NCBI GenBank assembly: GCA_903913285.1
Contig: CAIWKO010000032.1
Span: 1-64,000 of the forward strand
Origin: an uncultured Bacteroidales bacterium
GTDB lineage: Bacteria > Bacteroidota > Bacteroidia > Bacteroidales > CAIWKO01
DNA: 64,000 nucleotides
Reading direction: 5' to 3'
Shown: positions 7,601 to 16,468 of the stretch, piece by piece
How the letters are laid out: each line of letters begins with the position of its first letter
Position numbering within the stretch: the stretch's first letter is position 1
Position numbers and translations under genes: made by a program
Notes under the pieces: model-generated
What the model saw: the letters and a program-made list of their open reading frames with translations, nothing else
Databases searched by the model: none
What the model was told of the DNA's origin: nothing

Positions 7601-10228
7601 CTATGGTTTCGTATAATATTTATTATAAAAATTCAGATACAGATCCACGTTTTTGCTCTTGTAGAAGATAGGATAATTGGTAGCAGAGATCACAAAATGT
7701 TTGAAATTTGCTTTTTGAAGTTTGGATAGTATTTCAGGAGCATTTTCTATCGACAGCAAATAATTCATCGCCTCAACTTTATTTTCGAAACGACTTACAT
7801 TCAAGACCTCGTGTTTGTCGTCCAGGAACAAAGTGTTGATAAGATAGTTCTTCAACGAAAAATATTTGGTGTTATGGTTTGAATAAACAATTTTCAAATC
7901 ATTAATGTTCAGATTTTTTATTTCAACTACTGCTATATAAAAATGAAATGCAGCCGGGTCGAATTTATATAAAGGAGGTTTGCCACTAACCAAAGAATCT
8001 GATTTTACTGGATTTCCGGGAGTCTCACCTGTGTTTTTCTTTGTCAGAACATCAATGATATTCTGAGCCTGAGTCTTAACATCCGATTCGGGATATTTTT
8101 GAACGATCTTGGTAAGAGCATCAATGAACTCCGGTTGTGTTTTTGTTTTTCCGATCGAAAGAGCTTTTAACATTTCGAATTTTGGTATGAGCTCTTTATC
8201 CTTTTTTGAACGAACAGCACTATCGGCATTTTGCATAACTACCGGATATTGTCCTGATGTGTAGGCCAGATAGGTAGTTTTATAGAAGTTTGCTAACTGA
8301 TTTTTTTGTTCTTCGAGTTTTTGATAATAATTCGGGTCGGATATCATCTTCGCAAAGTCACTTTCAGGATATTTCGTAAGAATTAAGTCCTTATAATAAC
8401 CCGCTCTACCGGCATCCTGTTTCTCATTGTAAATTTGATACAGATTGTAGTAGGCCGGCAAAATATATTTACTATCCGGAAACCTCTTCTCAAGTTTGCT
8501 AAAAGCATCAATCGATTTGTCATAATCGCCAAGTGATTCTTTATAAATAATTCCAAGATTATAGAGTGCTTCACATATCTTTAGATTTGATTTTGTGATC
8601 GCTTCCGGTGTCAATGGCAATTGTGCGATATAGGTCTTCGGATTTTTCAGGTCCGATAAGCCTTTTTCTTTAATGATCTTGGTACTGTCAACCTTATCTG
8701 CTACTTCATCAAAATTAAAGTCCGTCACATCTTTATTGCTCAACCTCCAGAGATCTTCATATTTGCGATTTCCCCACTTCTTGGTAAACTCGGTAAATCC
8801 AAAGCTCATTGATGAAGGGTTATAAAAATACCACGATCCTGTCGATTGGTTTCCGTTCTGATTGATCTGCTGAATATTTGCGAGAGCCGCTTGTCGTTCG
8901 GCTTCTTCTTGTTTTTTGCGTTCTTCGTCTTTGATAATTTCGTTAATATGTTCCTGTATTTTTTTATTTCGTTCAGCAACCGGCAAACCTGCCAACATCT
9001 GCAGACTATCTTCCAGACTAACGGTGGTCAGGTTTTTTACCAACTCATTCAAAGTGTTTTTAGTATTATCTATAAGTTGATAGTTTGGATAATCTTTAGG
9101 AAGATAGATAATACAACTATCGTAATAAGTCTGGGCATTCGGATAGTCAGGTTCGGCAAAATACAGATCCCCCAATTTTAAATACGAAATTGATTTTTGA
9201 TAATTATTCGAAACGCTGGTTTGTGCAGACTTTTTTAAATGTTTAATAGCCGATTCTTTTTTGTCTTCCTTCAGGAGCACTTCCGCCAGTGCGTAATGGA
9301 TCTGATCCTGATATTCTTTATTCTTCTCGTCGCGGAGCATTCTGTTCAATAGTTTTTTGATGTCTTTGCTTTCGCCCATCGTCACATCATAATTCTTGGC
9401 CAGGCTGATCTTTGTAGCGAATTCCATATCATAGGTAGGATTCATTCCCAAAACCTTTCTATAGTATTCGTTTGCTTTTATTGGATTTCCGCTACGCTGA
9501 AATGTCTGTGCCAAAATAAAATCCAATCGGGTTCTTACATGCTTTGATCTATTGAGATGTTTTCCCTGCTGCAGATACTCGATAGCCTTAGCATATTTTT
9601 GTTGTTTATTCAAAACATCCCCGTAGGCAAGCGGAAACATCTTTTCGGCAACACGATTGGCTTTATTATTATCGATCTTTTTTTCAATAGCTTCAAGTAA
9701 TGCTTCGGCATCATCAATTTTACCTTGTTGAGTGAGCACTCTGGCTTTCCAGATCAAAGCTTCATATTTTAGATCACCGTCTTTAAATCTGGTTAATACG
9801 AAATTGAACGTTTGCAGTGCAAGATCGTATTCCTGTTTGTAATAATATGATTTTCCGATCAACATATAGGCATCATCGATCCATTTAACATGTTCGACAC
9901 CTTTAATATAAATTGAATGACGCTGAATAATAATGGAACCTTTATCTATGGCCCTATCTAAGAAATTATACACCGATTGTGCATCTGCCTTGGTTCCGAG
10001 TTCATAAACCGGGATAACCTTAAAATAATTGTCTATGTTTTTTTTGTAAAGGTCAACCACACCTTCTTTCAAAGCTTCTTTTCCGTTGAAATAAGCGTTA
10101 TAATGAGCAGTAAGATTATGATACATTCTGCGCGACATGGTATTTTTCTTCGTTGAACACGAAAAAAACAATAACGCAAAACAACAACATACAGCAAAAA
10201 AAGTTTTATTACTTAGTTTCCCTGACAC
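7601..10228 (-). CDS. sprE: Type IX secretion TPR lipoprotein, SprE/PorW family
   Basis: An 875-aa TPR protein with a lipoprotein signal: hydrophobic segment to C24 in LLFFSCSTKK. The N-terminal half carries many TPR helices (for example DAYMLIGKSYYYKQEYDLALQTFNFV), a Gln/Glu/Ala-rich linker lies near residue 440-460, and more TPRs follow (LGIIYKESLGDYDKSIDAF). Length and layout match SprE of gliding flavobacteria; PorW of Porphyromonas is shorter. The family is needed for type IX protein export and links the motor to the outer-membrane translocon. Two exported cargo genes with sorting domains lie in this window. It heads a minus-strand unit running into bactofilin and the atp genes. Confidence 0.85.
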   Translation of the reverse strand: MSGKLSNKTFFAVCCCFALLFFSCSTKKNTMSRRMYHNLTAHYNAYFNGKEALKEGVVDLYKKNIDNYFKVIPVYELGTKADAQSVYNFLDRAIDKGSIIIQRHSIYIKGVEHVKWIDDAYMLIGKSYYYKQEYDLALQTFNFVLTRFKDGDLKYEALIWKARVLTQQGKIDDAEALLEAIEKKIDNNKANRVAEKMFPLAYGDVLNKQQKYAKAIEYLQQGKHLNRSKHVRTRLDFILAQTFQRSGNPIKANEYYRKVLGMNPTYDMEFATKISLAKNYDVTMGESKDIKKLLNRMLRDEKNKEYQDQIHYALAEVLLKEDKKESAIKHLKKSAQTSVSNNYQKSISYLKLGDLYFAEPDYPNAQTYYDSCIIYLPKDYPNYQLIDNTKNTLNELVKNLTTVSLEDSLQMLAGLPVAERNKKIQEHINEIIKDEERKKQEEAERQAALANIQQINQNGNQSTGSWYFYNPSSMSFGFTEFTKKWGNRKYEDLWRLSNKDVTDFNFDEVADKVDSTKIIKEKGLSDLKNPKTYIAQLPLTPEAITKSNLKICEALYNLGIIYKESLGDYDKSIDAFSKLEKRFPDSKYILPAYYNLYQIYNEKQDAGRAGYYKDLILTKYPESDFAKMISDPNYYQKLEEQKNQLANFYKTTYLAYTSGQYPVVMQNADSAVRSKKDKELIPKFEMLKALSIGKTKTQPEFIDALTKIVQKYPESDVKTQAQNIIDVLTKKNTGETPGNPVKSDSLVSGKPPLYKFDPAAFHFYIAVVEIKNLNINDLKIVYSNHNTKYFSLKNYLINTLFLDDKHEVLNVSRFENKVEAMNYLLSIENAPEILSKLQKANFKHFVISATNYPIFYKSKNVDLYLNFYNKYYTKP

Positions 10229-10263
10229 TTTAATAGATTTTATCCAAAATAACTAATAATTTA

Positions 10264-10271
10264 CAAATTTA
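10264..10271 (-). promoter_or_regulatory. -7 promoter box for sprE
   Basis: TAAATTTG on the minus strand fits TAnnTTTG exactly, 36 nt upstream of the sprE ATG. The region is shared with the divergent M23 gene, for which only a one-mismatch box was seen. Confidence 0.55.
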
Positions 10272-10468
10272 TTTCATTTTTTTAAAAATCAGCGTATTTT
10301 ATTCCAAAAAGTTCTAATAAACTTTTACGAAGATCATAATGAAGTTTGAACGACTAATTAATCGTAACATAAAAAAACCACAGCTAACTTATTTTCAAAA
10401 ATATGATAATTTGCGATGGATTTAAGAAATATAATATTATTTTCGGATATTTGCACCAAGTTTAGATT

Positions 10469-11350
10469 ATGACTTCAGAAAAAACAACACGTTGGCAAAG
10501 GTTCAGGAAAAAGCTTCACGATAAATATCGTCTTGTGATTATGAACGATTCCACGTTTGAGCGAAAAATCTCATTCCGGCTTACACGTATGAACGTATTT
10601 GTTGTTGTAGGTGCTGCTATCATGATTCTTATTGTTGCCACAACTTTTATTATTGCATACACTCCTTTGCGTGAATATATTCCGGGTTACGGCGACGTGG
10701 ATATGCAGCGGGAATTGTATAAACTTATGCTCAAAACAGATTCTATGGATAAAGAAATTGCCCGTCGGGATCTTTATTTAAAGAACATTAGATATATCGT
10801 TGAAGGAAAAGATTTTCCTCAACCCGACCTGAAAAAACCATCCGACAGTTCCATCCCGAATTATAGAGATCTTGATTTTAATATTTCACCCGAGGACTCT
10901 GCTCTTCGTACCGAAGTTGAAAGTCTTGATAAATATAATTTAGCATTCTCATCTTCAACAGAAGGCCAGGGATCTATTAGCAGTTTTTTCTTTTTTGCAC
11001 CCATCAAAGGAATAGTAGTAAACGGATTTAATCCTGCTAAAGGGCATTATGGAATAGACATAGCCGCGAAACAAAACGATGCCATTAAAGCAACCCTGGA
11101 CGGAACAGTGGTATTTACAGGCTGGACCCTTGAAACCGGTTATATAATATCTATCCAGCACAGCAACAACATCATTTCAGTTTACAAACATAATTCTGCC
11201 CTGCTTAAAAAAACAGGCGAATATGTTAAGGCAGGCGACCCTATTGCGATTGTAGGAAATACCGGTGAATTAACTACAGGCCCGCATCTGCATTTCGAGA
11301 TCTGGCACAACGGAACAGCAGTGAATCCAAAAGAATTCATGTCATTTTAG
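10469..11350 (+). CDS. Membrane-anchored M23 peptidoglycan endopeptidase
   Basis: A 293-aa type II membrane protein: about 40 cytoplasmic residues, a membrane helix at 43-63, a helical linker, and a LytM/M23 domain from about 175. Zinc ligands and catalytic His are intact: H193 and D197 (GHYGIDIA) and H275 with H273 (GPHLHFE). It should cleave peptide cross-links in the periplasm. The downstream dxr gene follows by 11 bp, and the run M23-dxr-rseP-recX-GT51 is collinear. Contrast the EnvC-like protein near 58-59 kb, which has lost a zinc ligand. Confidence 0.93.
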   Translation: MTSEKTTRWQRFRKKLHDKYRLVIMNDSTFERKISFRLTRMNVFVVVGAAIMILIVATTFIIAYTPLREYIPGYGDVDMQRELYKLMLKTDSMDKEIARRDLYLKNIRYIVEGKDFPQPDLKKPSDSSIPNYRDLDFNISPEDSALRTEVESLDKYNLAFSSSTEGQGSISSFFFFAPIKGIVVNGFNPAKGHYGIDIAAKQNDAIKATLDGTVVFTGWTLETGYIISIQHSNNIISVYKHNSALLKKTGEYVKAGDPIAIVGNTGELTTGPHLHFEIWHNGTAVNPKEFMSF

Positions 11351-11361
11351 TTAATAACTCA

Positions 11362-12522
11362 TTGAAAAAACGAATCGCTATATTAGGCTCTACCGGCTCC
11401 ATCGGAACTCAAACTCTTGATGTCATAAGGCAGCACTCGGATTTGTTTACTGCCGAAATACTTACTGCTCATTCCAATGCCGACCTGTTGATAGGTCAGG
11501 CACTCGAGTTTTTGCCCAATGCTGTTGTTGTCACCGACACGGATCAATACGAAAAAGTAAAAACTGCCTTACAGAAACAAGACATCAAAGTATATGCCGG
11601 GGAAGATTCACTGGAACAGATAGTCGAATCCGACGAAATAGATATGGTTGTCACAGCTATTGTTGGTTTTGCCGGCTTGCGTTCAACCCTGAATGCCATC
11701 CGACATAAAAAAGCCATTGCGCTTGCAAACAAAGAGACGTTGGTGGTGGCCGGCGATATCATCATGAAAAATGCTAAAGAAAACGGAGTTCCTGTATTTC
11801 CTGTTGATTCCGAACACTCAGCCATTTTTCAATGCATGGCCGGCGAATATCACAATCCGGTCGAGAAAATTATATTAACAGGTTCCGGAGGACCTTTTAG
11901 AGGTAAATCCCGCGAGTATCTGGCGAATGTAACAAAAGCGGAAGCCCTGAAACATCCAAATTGGGTGATGGGAAATAAGATAACCATCGATTCTGCAACC
12001 TTGATGAATAAGGGCCTCGAAGTGATCGAAGCGAAATGGCTTTTCGACCTCCGTCCCGAGCAGATCGAAGTAATCATCCATCCGCAATCCGTCATTCATT
12101 CCATGGTGCAGTTTGCCGACAGTTCCATAAAAGCACAACTTGGGCTGCCCGATATGCGCTTACCTATTGCTTATGCTTTAGGATATCCTTACCGGCTCAA
12201 AACATCTTTCCCCCGGTTTGACTTCACTAACGGCGCTAATTTCACTTTTGAACAACCCGATACGAAAATTTTTCGTAATCTTGCACTCGCTTATGAGGCT
12301 CTGAAACAGGGTGGAAATATGCCTTGCATTATCAATGCCGCTAACGAAATAGCTGTTGAGGCCTTTTTAAATGATAAGATCGGCTTCCTGAAAATTGCCG
12401 CTTGTATTGAACAATGTATGCTGACGGCTGCTTTTATTAAAAAGCCTACGTTAGATGATTATTTTCAGAGCGACCGCGAAACAAGAATTATTTGTAAAGA
12501 AATTATTAAAAAACAACAATAA
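11362..12522 (+). CDS. dxr: 1-deoxy-D-xylulose 5-phosphate reductoisomerase
   Basis: Second enzyme of the MEP isoprenoid pathway: NADPH-dependent conversion of DXP to MEP. The 386-aa sequence has the N-terminal Rossmann motif GSTGSIG (8-14), the metal and substrate region around PVDSEHSAIFQ, and the flexible loop SGGPFRGKS. The start is a TTG at 11362, because the conserved KKRIAILGSTGSIG begins right there and no ATG or GTG lies closer. Its stop overlaps the rseP start by one base (TAATG), so the two are coupled. Confidence 0.97.
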   Translation: MKKRIAILGSTGSIGTQTLDVIRQHSDLFTAEILTAHSNADLLIGQALEFLPNAVVVTDTDQYEKVKTALQKQDIKVYAGEDSLEQIVESDEIDMVVTAIVGFAGLRSTLNAIRHKKAIALANKETLVVAGDIIMKNAKENGVPVFPVDSEHSAIFQCMAGEYHNPVEKIILTGSGGPFRGKSREYLANVTKAEALKHPNWVMGNKITIDSATLMNKGLEVIEAKWLFDLRPEQIEVIIHPQSVIHSMVQFADSSIKAQLGLPDMRLPIAYALGYPYRLKTSFPRFDFTNGANFTFEQPDTKIFRNLALAYEALKQGGNMPCIINAANEIAVEAFLNDKIGFLKIAACIEQCMLTAAFIKKPTLDDYFQSDRETRIICKEIIKKQQ

Positions 12523-13835
12523 TGAGCACTTTAATTATGATTGCCCAGCTGATCTTGGGATTGTCGATTTTGGTTTTTATTCACGAGCTGGGACATTATT
12601 TGGCGGCACGGGCTTTCAAGATCCGGGTCGAGAAATTTTATTTGTTCTTTGATGCATGGAAATTCAAATTCTTTAAATTCAAAAAAGGCGACACGGAATA
12701 CGGTATCGGCTGGCTGCCATTAGGTGGTTATGTGAAAATCGCCGGCATGATAGACGAATCGATGGATAAAGAACAAATGAAACTGCCGCCCCAGCCCTGG
12801 GAATTCCGTTCGAAACCTGCATGGCAGAGGTTAATCGTGATGCTTGCCGGTGTGTTCATGAATTTGATATTAGGTATGATTATTTTCACCGGTGTCATCT
12901 TGCATTACGAAAAAGAATATTTGCCTACCGACCAACTCACTTCTGGCATTTATGCTTATCAGGCGGGCCGCGATATTGGTTTCCGCACCGGTGATAAGAT
13001 ACTAATGGTGAATGGCAAAAAAGTGGAACGTTTCAAGGATGTAACTTCTGCGAACGTGCTTATGGGTTCAACCATTACGGTCGACCGCGATGGAAAGAAC
13101 ATTGTGATCCCAGTTCCTGATACACTCTATAGAATCTACAACAAAAAGATCCGCGACTTTTTCATCGAAGCTCATAATTTTCCTTTCACGATTGACAGTG
13201 TGATTCCGGGTTCGTCAGCAGATAAAGCTATGATAAAAAAGAACGACAGAGTGCTTAGCCTCGACACGACCAAAATAAATACCTATGGCCAATTCAGAGA
13301 AATAGTGTGGAGTTTGAAAAATAAGACAATACCTGTACAAATTTTGCGTAACATAGATACTTTGAAAGTAACGGTCAGAATTGATTCAACCGGATTATTG
13401 GGTGTTTTTGGCAAAAATCCGTATAAAACCAAATCATATTCTATTGGATCGGGTATCAAATATGGGATCAGCGATGCTATGGGAAACTTGTGGGCCAACA
13501 TACGTGGTTTGGGTAAAATATTTTCAGGAAAAGAAAATGCAAGCGAATCCATTCAGGGTCCTATTGGAATTGCTACGATCTACGGTGGAATATGGGATTG
13601 GCGAAGATTCTGGGTCATCACCGGCTTAATTTCCGTGATCCTTGCTTTTATGAATATTTTGCCTATTCCAGCTTTAGACGGTGGTCATGTGATTTTCACA
13701 ACATGGGAATTAATAACAGGACGCAAGCTCTCCCAAAAATTCCTCGAACGTTCTCAGGTGGTTGGCATGATCATTTTGATAGGTATTATGGTATTTGCTG
13801 TTTTCAACGATGTGTGGAAGCATTTCATCCGCTAA
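12522..13835 (+). CDS. rseP: RIP zinc metalloprotease RseP (site-2 protease)
   Basis: A 437-aa M50 intramembrane protease. The HExxH motif is H21-E22-H25 in VFIHELGHYLAAR, PDZ-like sequence lies in the central periplasmic part (RTGDKILMVNGKKVERF; KNDRVLSLDT), and the C-terminal motif NILPIPALDGGHV supplies the third zinc ligand. It cleaves membrane-bound anti-sigma factors or signal-peptide remnants. No anti-sigma gene is adjacent. The pairing dxr-rseP is widespread in bacteria. Confidence 0.96.
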   Translation: MSTLIMIAQLILGLSILVFIHELGHYLAARAFKIRVEKFYLFFDAWKFKFFKFKKGDTEYGIGWLPLGGYVKIAGMIDESMDKEQMKLPPQPWEFRSKPAWQRLIVMLAGVFMNLILGMIIFTGVILHYEKEYLPTDQLTSGIYAYQAGRDIGFRTGDKILMVNGKKVERFKDVTSANVLMGSTITVDRDGKNIVIPVPDTLYRIYNKKIRDFFIEAHNFPFTIDSVIPGSSADKAMIKKNDRVLSLDTTKINTYGQFREIVWSLKNKTIPVQILRNIDTLKVTVRIDSTGLLGVFGKNPYKTKSYSIGSGIKYGISDAMGNLWANIRGLGKIFSGKENASESIQGPIGIATIYGGIWDWRRFWVITGLISVILAFMNILPIPALDGGHVIFTTWELITGRKLSQKFLERSQVVGMIILIGIMVFAVFNDVWKHFIR

Positions 13836-13843
13836 CACGTTCT

Positions 13844-14323
13844 ATGAATGATGTAAATGATAAATTATCGGGATTAAAGACCATAGTGCACAAGGCTGAG
13901 GCCTATTGTGCATATCAGGAACGTTGTTCCCACGAAGTGATACAAAAGTTGCACGAATGGAAAATTGATGAAACACGCATTCCGAAGATCATTGAAACAC
14001 TTATCAATGAAAAATTCATTAACGACCTTCGTTTCACGCAGACCTTTGTTGAAAGCAAGTTCCGTTTGAAAAAATGGGGCCGCAAAAAGATCGCCTACGA
14101 ACTGCGTATGAAAAAGATCCCTGATGCAATCATTTCAGAGGGTTTGTCCTGCATCAGCGACGAAGATTATCAGGCTGCCATTGAGTTTCTCATTACTCAA
14201 AAGACAAAAGAAATACACGAAAACGACGCTTTCGCCAAAAAACAAAAGCTTTTGCGTTTCCTGATTTCACGCGGCTACGAAACTGATTTTGCACTGCGGG
14301 TCATGAAAATGCTTGAAACTTAA
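13844..14323 (+). CDS. recX: Regulatory protein RecX
   Basis: A 159-aa all-helical RecX that caps and limits RecA filaments. Three-helix repeats are visible, with the signature LKKWGRKKIAYELRMKKIPDAII at about 66-88. The frame is open far upstream into rseP, but the ATG at 13844, 8 bp after the rseP stop, is the sensible start because the homologous region begins there. Placed with dxr and rseP by operon layout rather than by function. Confidence 0.88.
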   Translation: MNDVNDKLSGLKTIVHKAEAYCAYQERCSHEVIQKLHEWKIDETRIPKIIETLINEKFINDLRFTQTFVESKFRLKKWGRKKIAYELRMKKIPDAIISEGLSCISDEDYQAAIEFLITQKTKEIHENDAFAKKQKLLRFLISRGYETDFALRVMKMLET

Positions 14324-14362
14324 AATGTTTTTCTGTTTCTCAGTTCTCACGCTCATCCATCT

Positions 14363-16330
14363 ATGAAACTTCTCAAAACGATATTACGAAATGCCCTGCT
14401 TAAAAAGATCATACTTTATATGGCAATTATATTTGCTCTGCTATTCTCCGTCTTTTTCATTTTCCGCAACGGCATACTTCATTCCATGCTCGAGAATAAG
14501 TGTGCGGCCTTCAATCAAAAATATCATGCCGAGTTGCACATCGCTAAATCAGGATTCACAGGATTCACGGGTGTCACCTTAGAAAATATTTCACTAGTTC
14601 CCGAAGGGGGCGACACCTTGCTTTCGTGCGGAAAAGTATATATCCATGTGCGGTTTTTTCCTTTGCTCATCGGCCGTATGAGCATCAACGAAGTGCATCT
14701 CGAAAACACCCTCATTACTCTGAAAAGCTCACAGGGAAAAGACAACTACAACTTTTTGCTGAGGCCACGCAAAACCCAAAACTCCGAGCCCGACGACGAC
14801 AACGACAGCTACTCCAACCGCATCAACAAAATAAGTCGCGGCATTTTTGCTACCATCCCCGACGAGATACGCATTCACAACCTATTGTTGCAGGCTTCGC
14901 TCGACAGTAACACCTTTTCGCTTTCGCTGCCCGAATTCACCGTTAAAGATCATGCTTTTCTTTCGGCGGTTTGCATCACCGACAACGGCAAACAAAGCTA
15001 TTGTTTCCTAAAGGGCCAAATCGATAAAAGCAAAAAACTATTAAATTTCAAAATGTTTGCCAACGAGGGCCAAAAGGTGCATCTGCCGTATCTCAAACCC
15101 AAATTCGGCCTGCGCCTCGAATTCGATACCCTGAGCACCGGTTTTTCTGTCGAAGGAAACGCGAGTCTGCTCTCCATAAAAGGAAACGCCATGATAGAGG
15201 GCCTGTTGGTCAATCATCCAAAAATTGCTGACGGCGATGTGTATTTCGAGCAACTCGGGCTTAATTTCAATGTAAATGCTACCGAATCCTATATGGAACT
15301 CGACAGCACTTCCACCATCGTCTACAATCATTTTCAACTCAATCCCTACATCCGCTTCAGCCAGAAACCCCGCATAAAGGTCAGCCTGAAGATCAACAAC
15401 CAATTCGCAGCTCAGGATCTGTTCGAATCATTGCCCGCGGGCATGTTCCATAATTTCGAAGGCATCAAAACACAGGGGCAGCTCAGGCTGTATGTGAACT
15501 TCGACCTTGATATGCAGCAGCCCGATTCGCTGAAGTTCGATGCCACACTCACCGGAAAGGACTTTTGGGTTACTAAATACGGCGTCACCGATTTCCGCAA
15601 AATAGGTGGCACTTTCAGCTACACGGCCTACGAACGCGGAGCGCAGGTGCGCACCTTCCTCGTGGGCCCCGAAAATCCTGCTTTCACTCCCCTCGATGCC
15701 ATCGCGCCCGTTTTGAAAGATGCCGTGCTCATTTCCGAAAACGGAGGCTACTACTACAGCACGGGCTTCAACGTGGATGCCTTCCGGGCTTCCATCATCG
15801 ACAATATACATGCCGAACGCTTTGCCCGCGGCGGAAGCACCATCGATATGCAACTGGTTAAAAACGTGTTCCTGAGCCGCAACAAAACCGTCACGCGCAA
15901 AGCTGAAGAAATTCTCATCGCCTGGCTCATCAACAACAACAACCTGTGTTCGAAAGAAAAAATGTATGAAGACTATCTCAACCTAATCGAGTGGGGGCCG
16001 GGCGTTTACGGCATCGGCGAAGCTTCACAATATTATTTCTCCAAAAAACCCGCGCAACTCACTATGGCCGAAAGCATCTATCTGGCAAGCATCATCCCCA
16101 AACCCAAATGGTTCAAATCGTCGTTCGATCCCAACGGCATGCTCTCGGCCCGAAACCAGATGTATTTTAGTTTGATCGCCAAAAAGCTCATCGAAAAAGG
16201 CAGCGCTGCACCTTCCGACACCAATGGCATGCTTGGCCGGGTGCTGCTCAAAGGTCCCGCAAAACTTTTTATGGCAAAAGATACCACCCATTTCAAAATC
16301 GATTCGCTGATGATGATGGAGAATGAATGA
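14363..16330 (+). CDS. AsmA-like periplasmic protein fused to a divergent GT51 peptidoglycan transglycosylase
   Basis: A 655-aa protein with an N-terminal membrane helix (about 16-38), a long beta-rich periplasmic part to about 430 that resembles AsmA/DUF-type domains, and a C-terminal GT51 domain (about 440-640). The putative catalytic Glu is E459 in LISENGGYYYSTG, where the family normally has EDxxFxxHxG: the Glu is kept, but the following Asp is Asn and the His is Ser. The second motif is GGSTIDMQLVKN, and RKAEEIL supplies the second Glu. There is no transpeptidase domain. It may polymerise glycan strands or have a changed role. The last ten codons recur in a second, orphan copy at 17982-18015. 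Confidence 0.85.
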   Translation: MKLLKTILRNALLKKIILYMAIIFALLFSVFFIFRNGILHSMLENKCAAFNQKYHAELHIAKSGFTGFTGVTLENISLVPEGGDTLLSCGKVYIHVRFFPLLIGRMSINEVHLENTLITLKSSQGKDNYNFLLRPRKTQNSEPDDDNDSYSNRINKISRGIFATIPDEIRIHNLLLQASLDSNTFSLSLPEFTVKDHAFLSAVCITDNGKQSYCFLKGQIDKSKKLLNFKMFANEGQKVHLPYLKPKFGLRLEFDTLSTGFSVEGNASLLSIKGNAMIEGLLVNHPKIADGDVYFEQLGLNFNVNATESYMELDSTSTIVYNHFQLNPYIRFSQKPRIKVSLKINNQFAAQDLFESLPAGMFHNFEGIKTQGQLRLYVNFDLDMQQPDSLKFDATLTGKDFWVTKYGVTDFRKIGGTFSYTAYERGAQVRTFLVGPENPAFTPLDAIAPVLKDAVLISENGGYYYSTGFNVDAFRASIIDNIHAERFARGGSTIDMQLVKNVFLSRNKTVTRKAEEILIAWLINNNNLCSKEKMYEDYLNLIEWGPGVYGIGEASQYYFSKKPAQLTMAESIYLASIIPKPKWFKSSFDPNGMLSARNQMYFSLIAKKLIEKGSAAPSDTNGMLGRVLLKGPAKLFMAKDTTHFKIDSLMMMENE

Positions 16331-16331
16331 G
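16298..16331 (+). repeat. 34-bp direct repeat, copy 1 (end of the GT51 gene)
   Basis: A 34-bp sequence beginning atcgattcgctgatgatgat and ending gaatgaatgag. It encodes the last ten residues of the transglycosylase plus its stop. An identical copy lies at 17982-18015, so the pair encloses the lone AT-rich membrane-protein gene. Confidence 0.97.
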
Positions 16332-16468
16332 TTAGCTAGAGTGAGCCAGAGCCTGCCTATCCGGCAGGTAAATGACTAGAGTTGGGAGTTTAGAAGAGGA
16401 TTGACAATCAGTGAGGCGCTTAACCTATAAACAGAGTCACACAGAATAGTACCGCGTCATCAAGATAA

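Noticed and set aside
13592-13843. N-terminal extension of recX overlapping rseP
   Set aside because: The extension is out-of-frame rseP sequence; the RecX-like part begins at ATG 13844.
16353-16369. Terminator after the GT51 gene
   Set aside because: The cctgcc/ggcagg hairpin has no T-run; treated as an intergenic palindrome.
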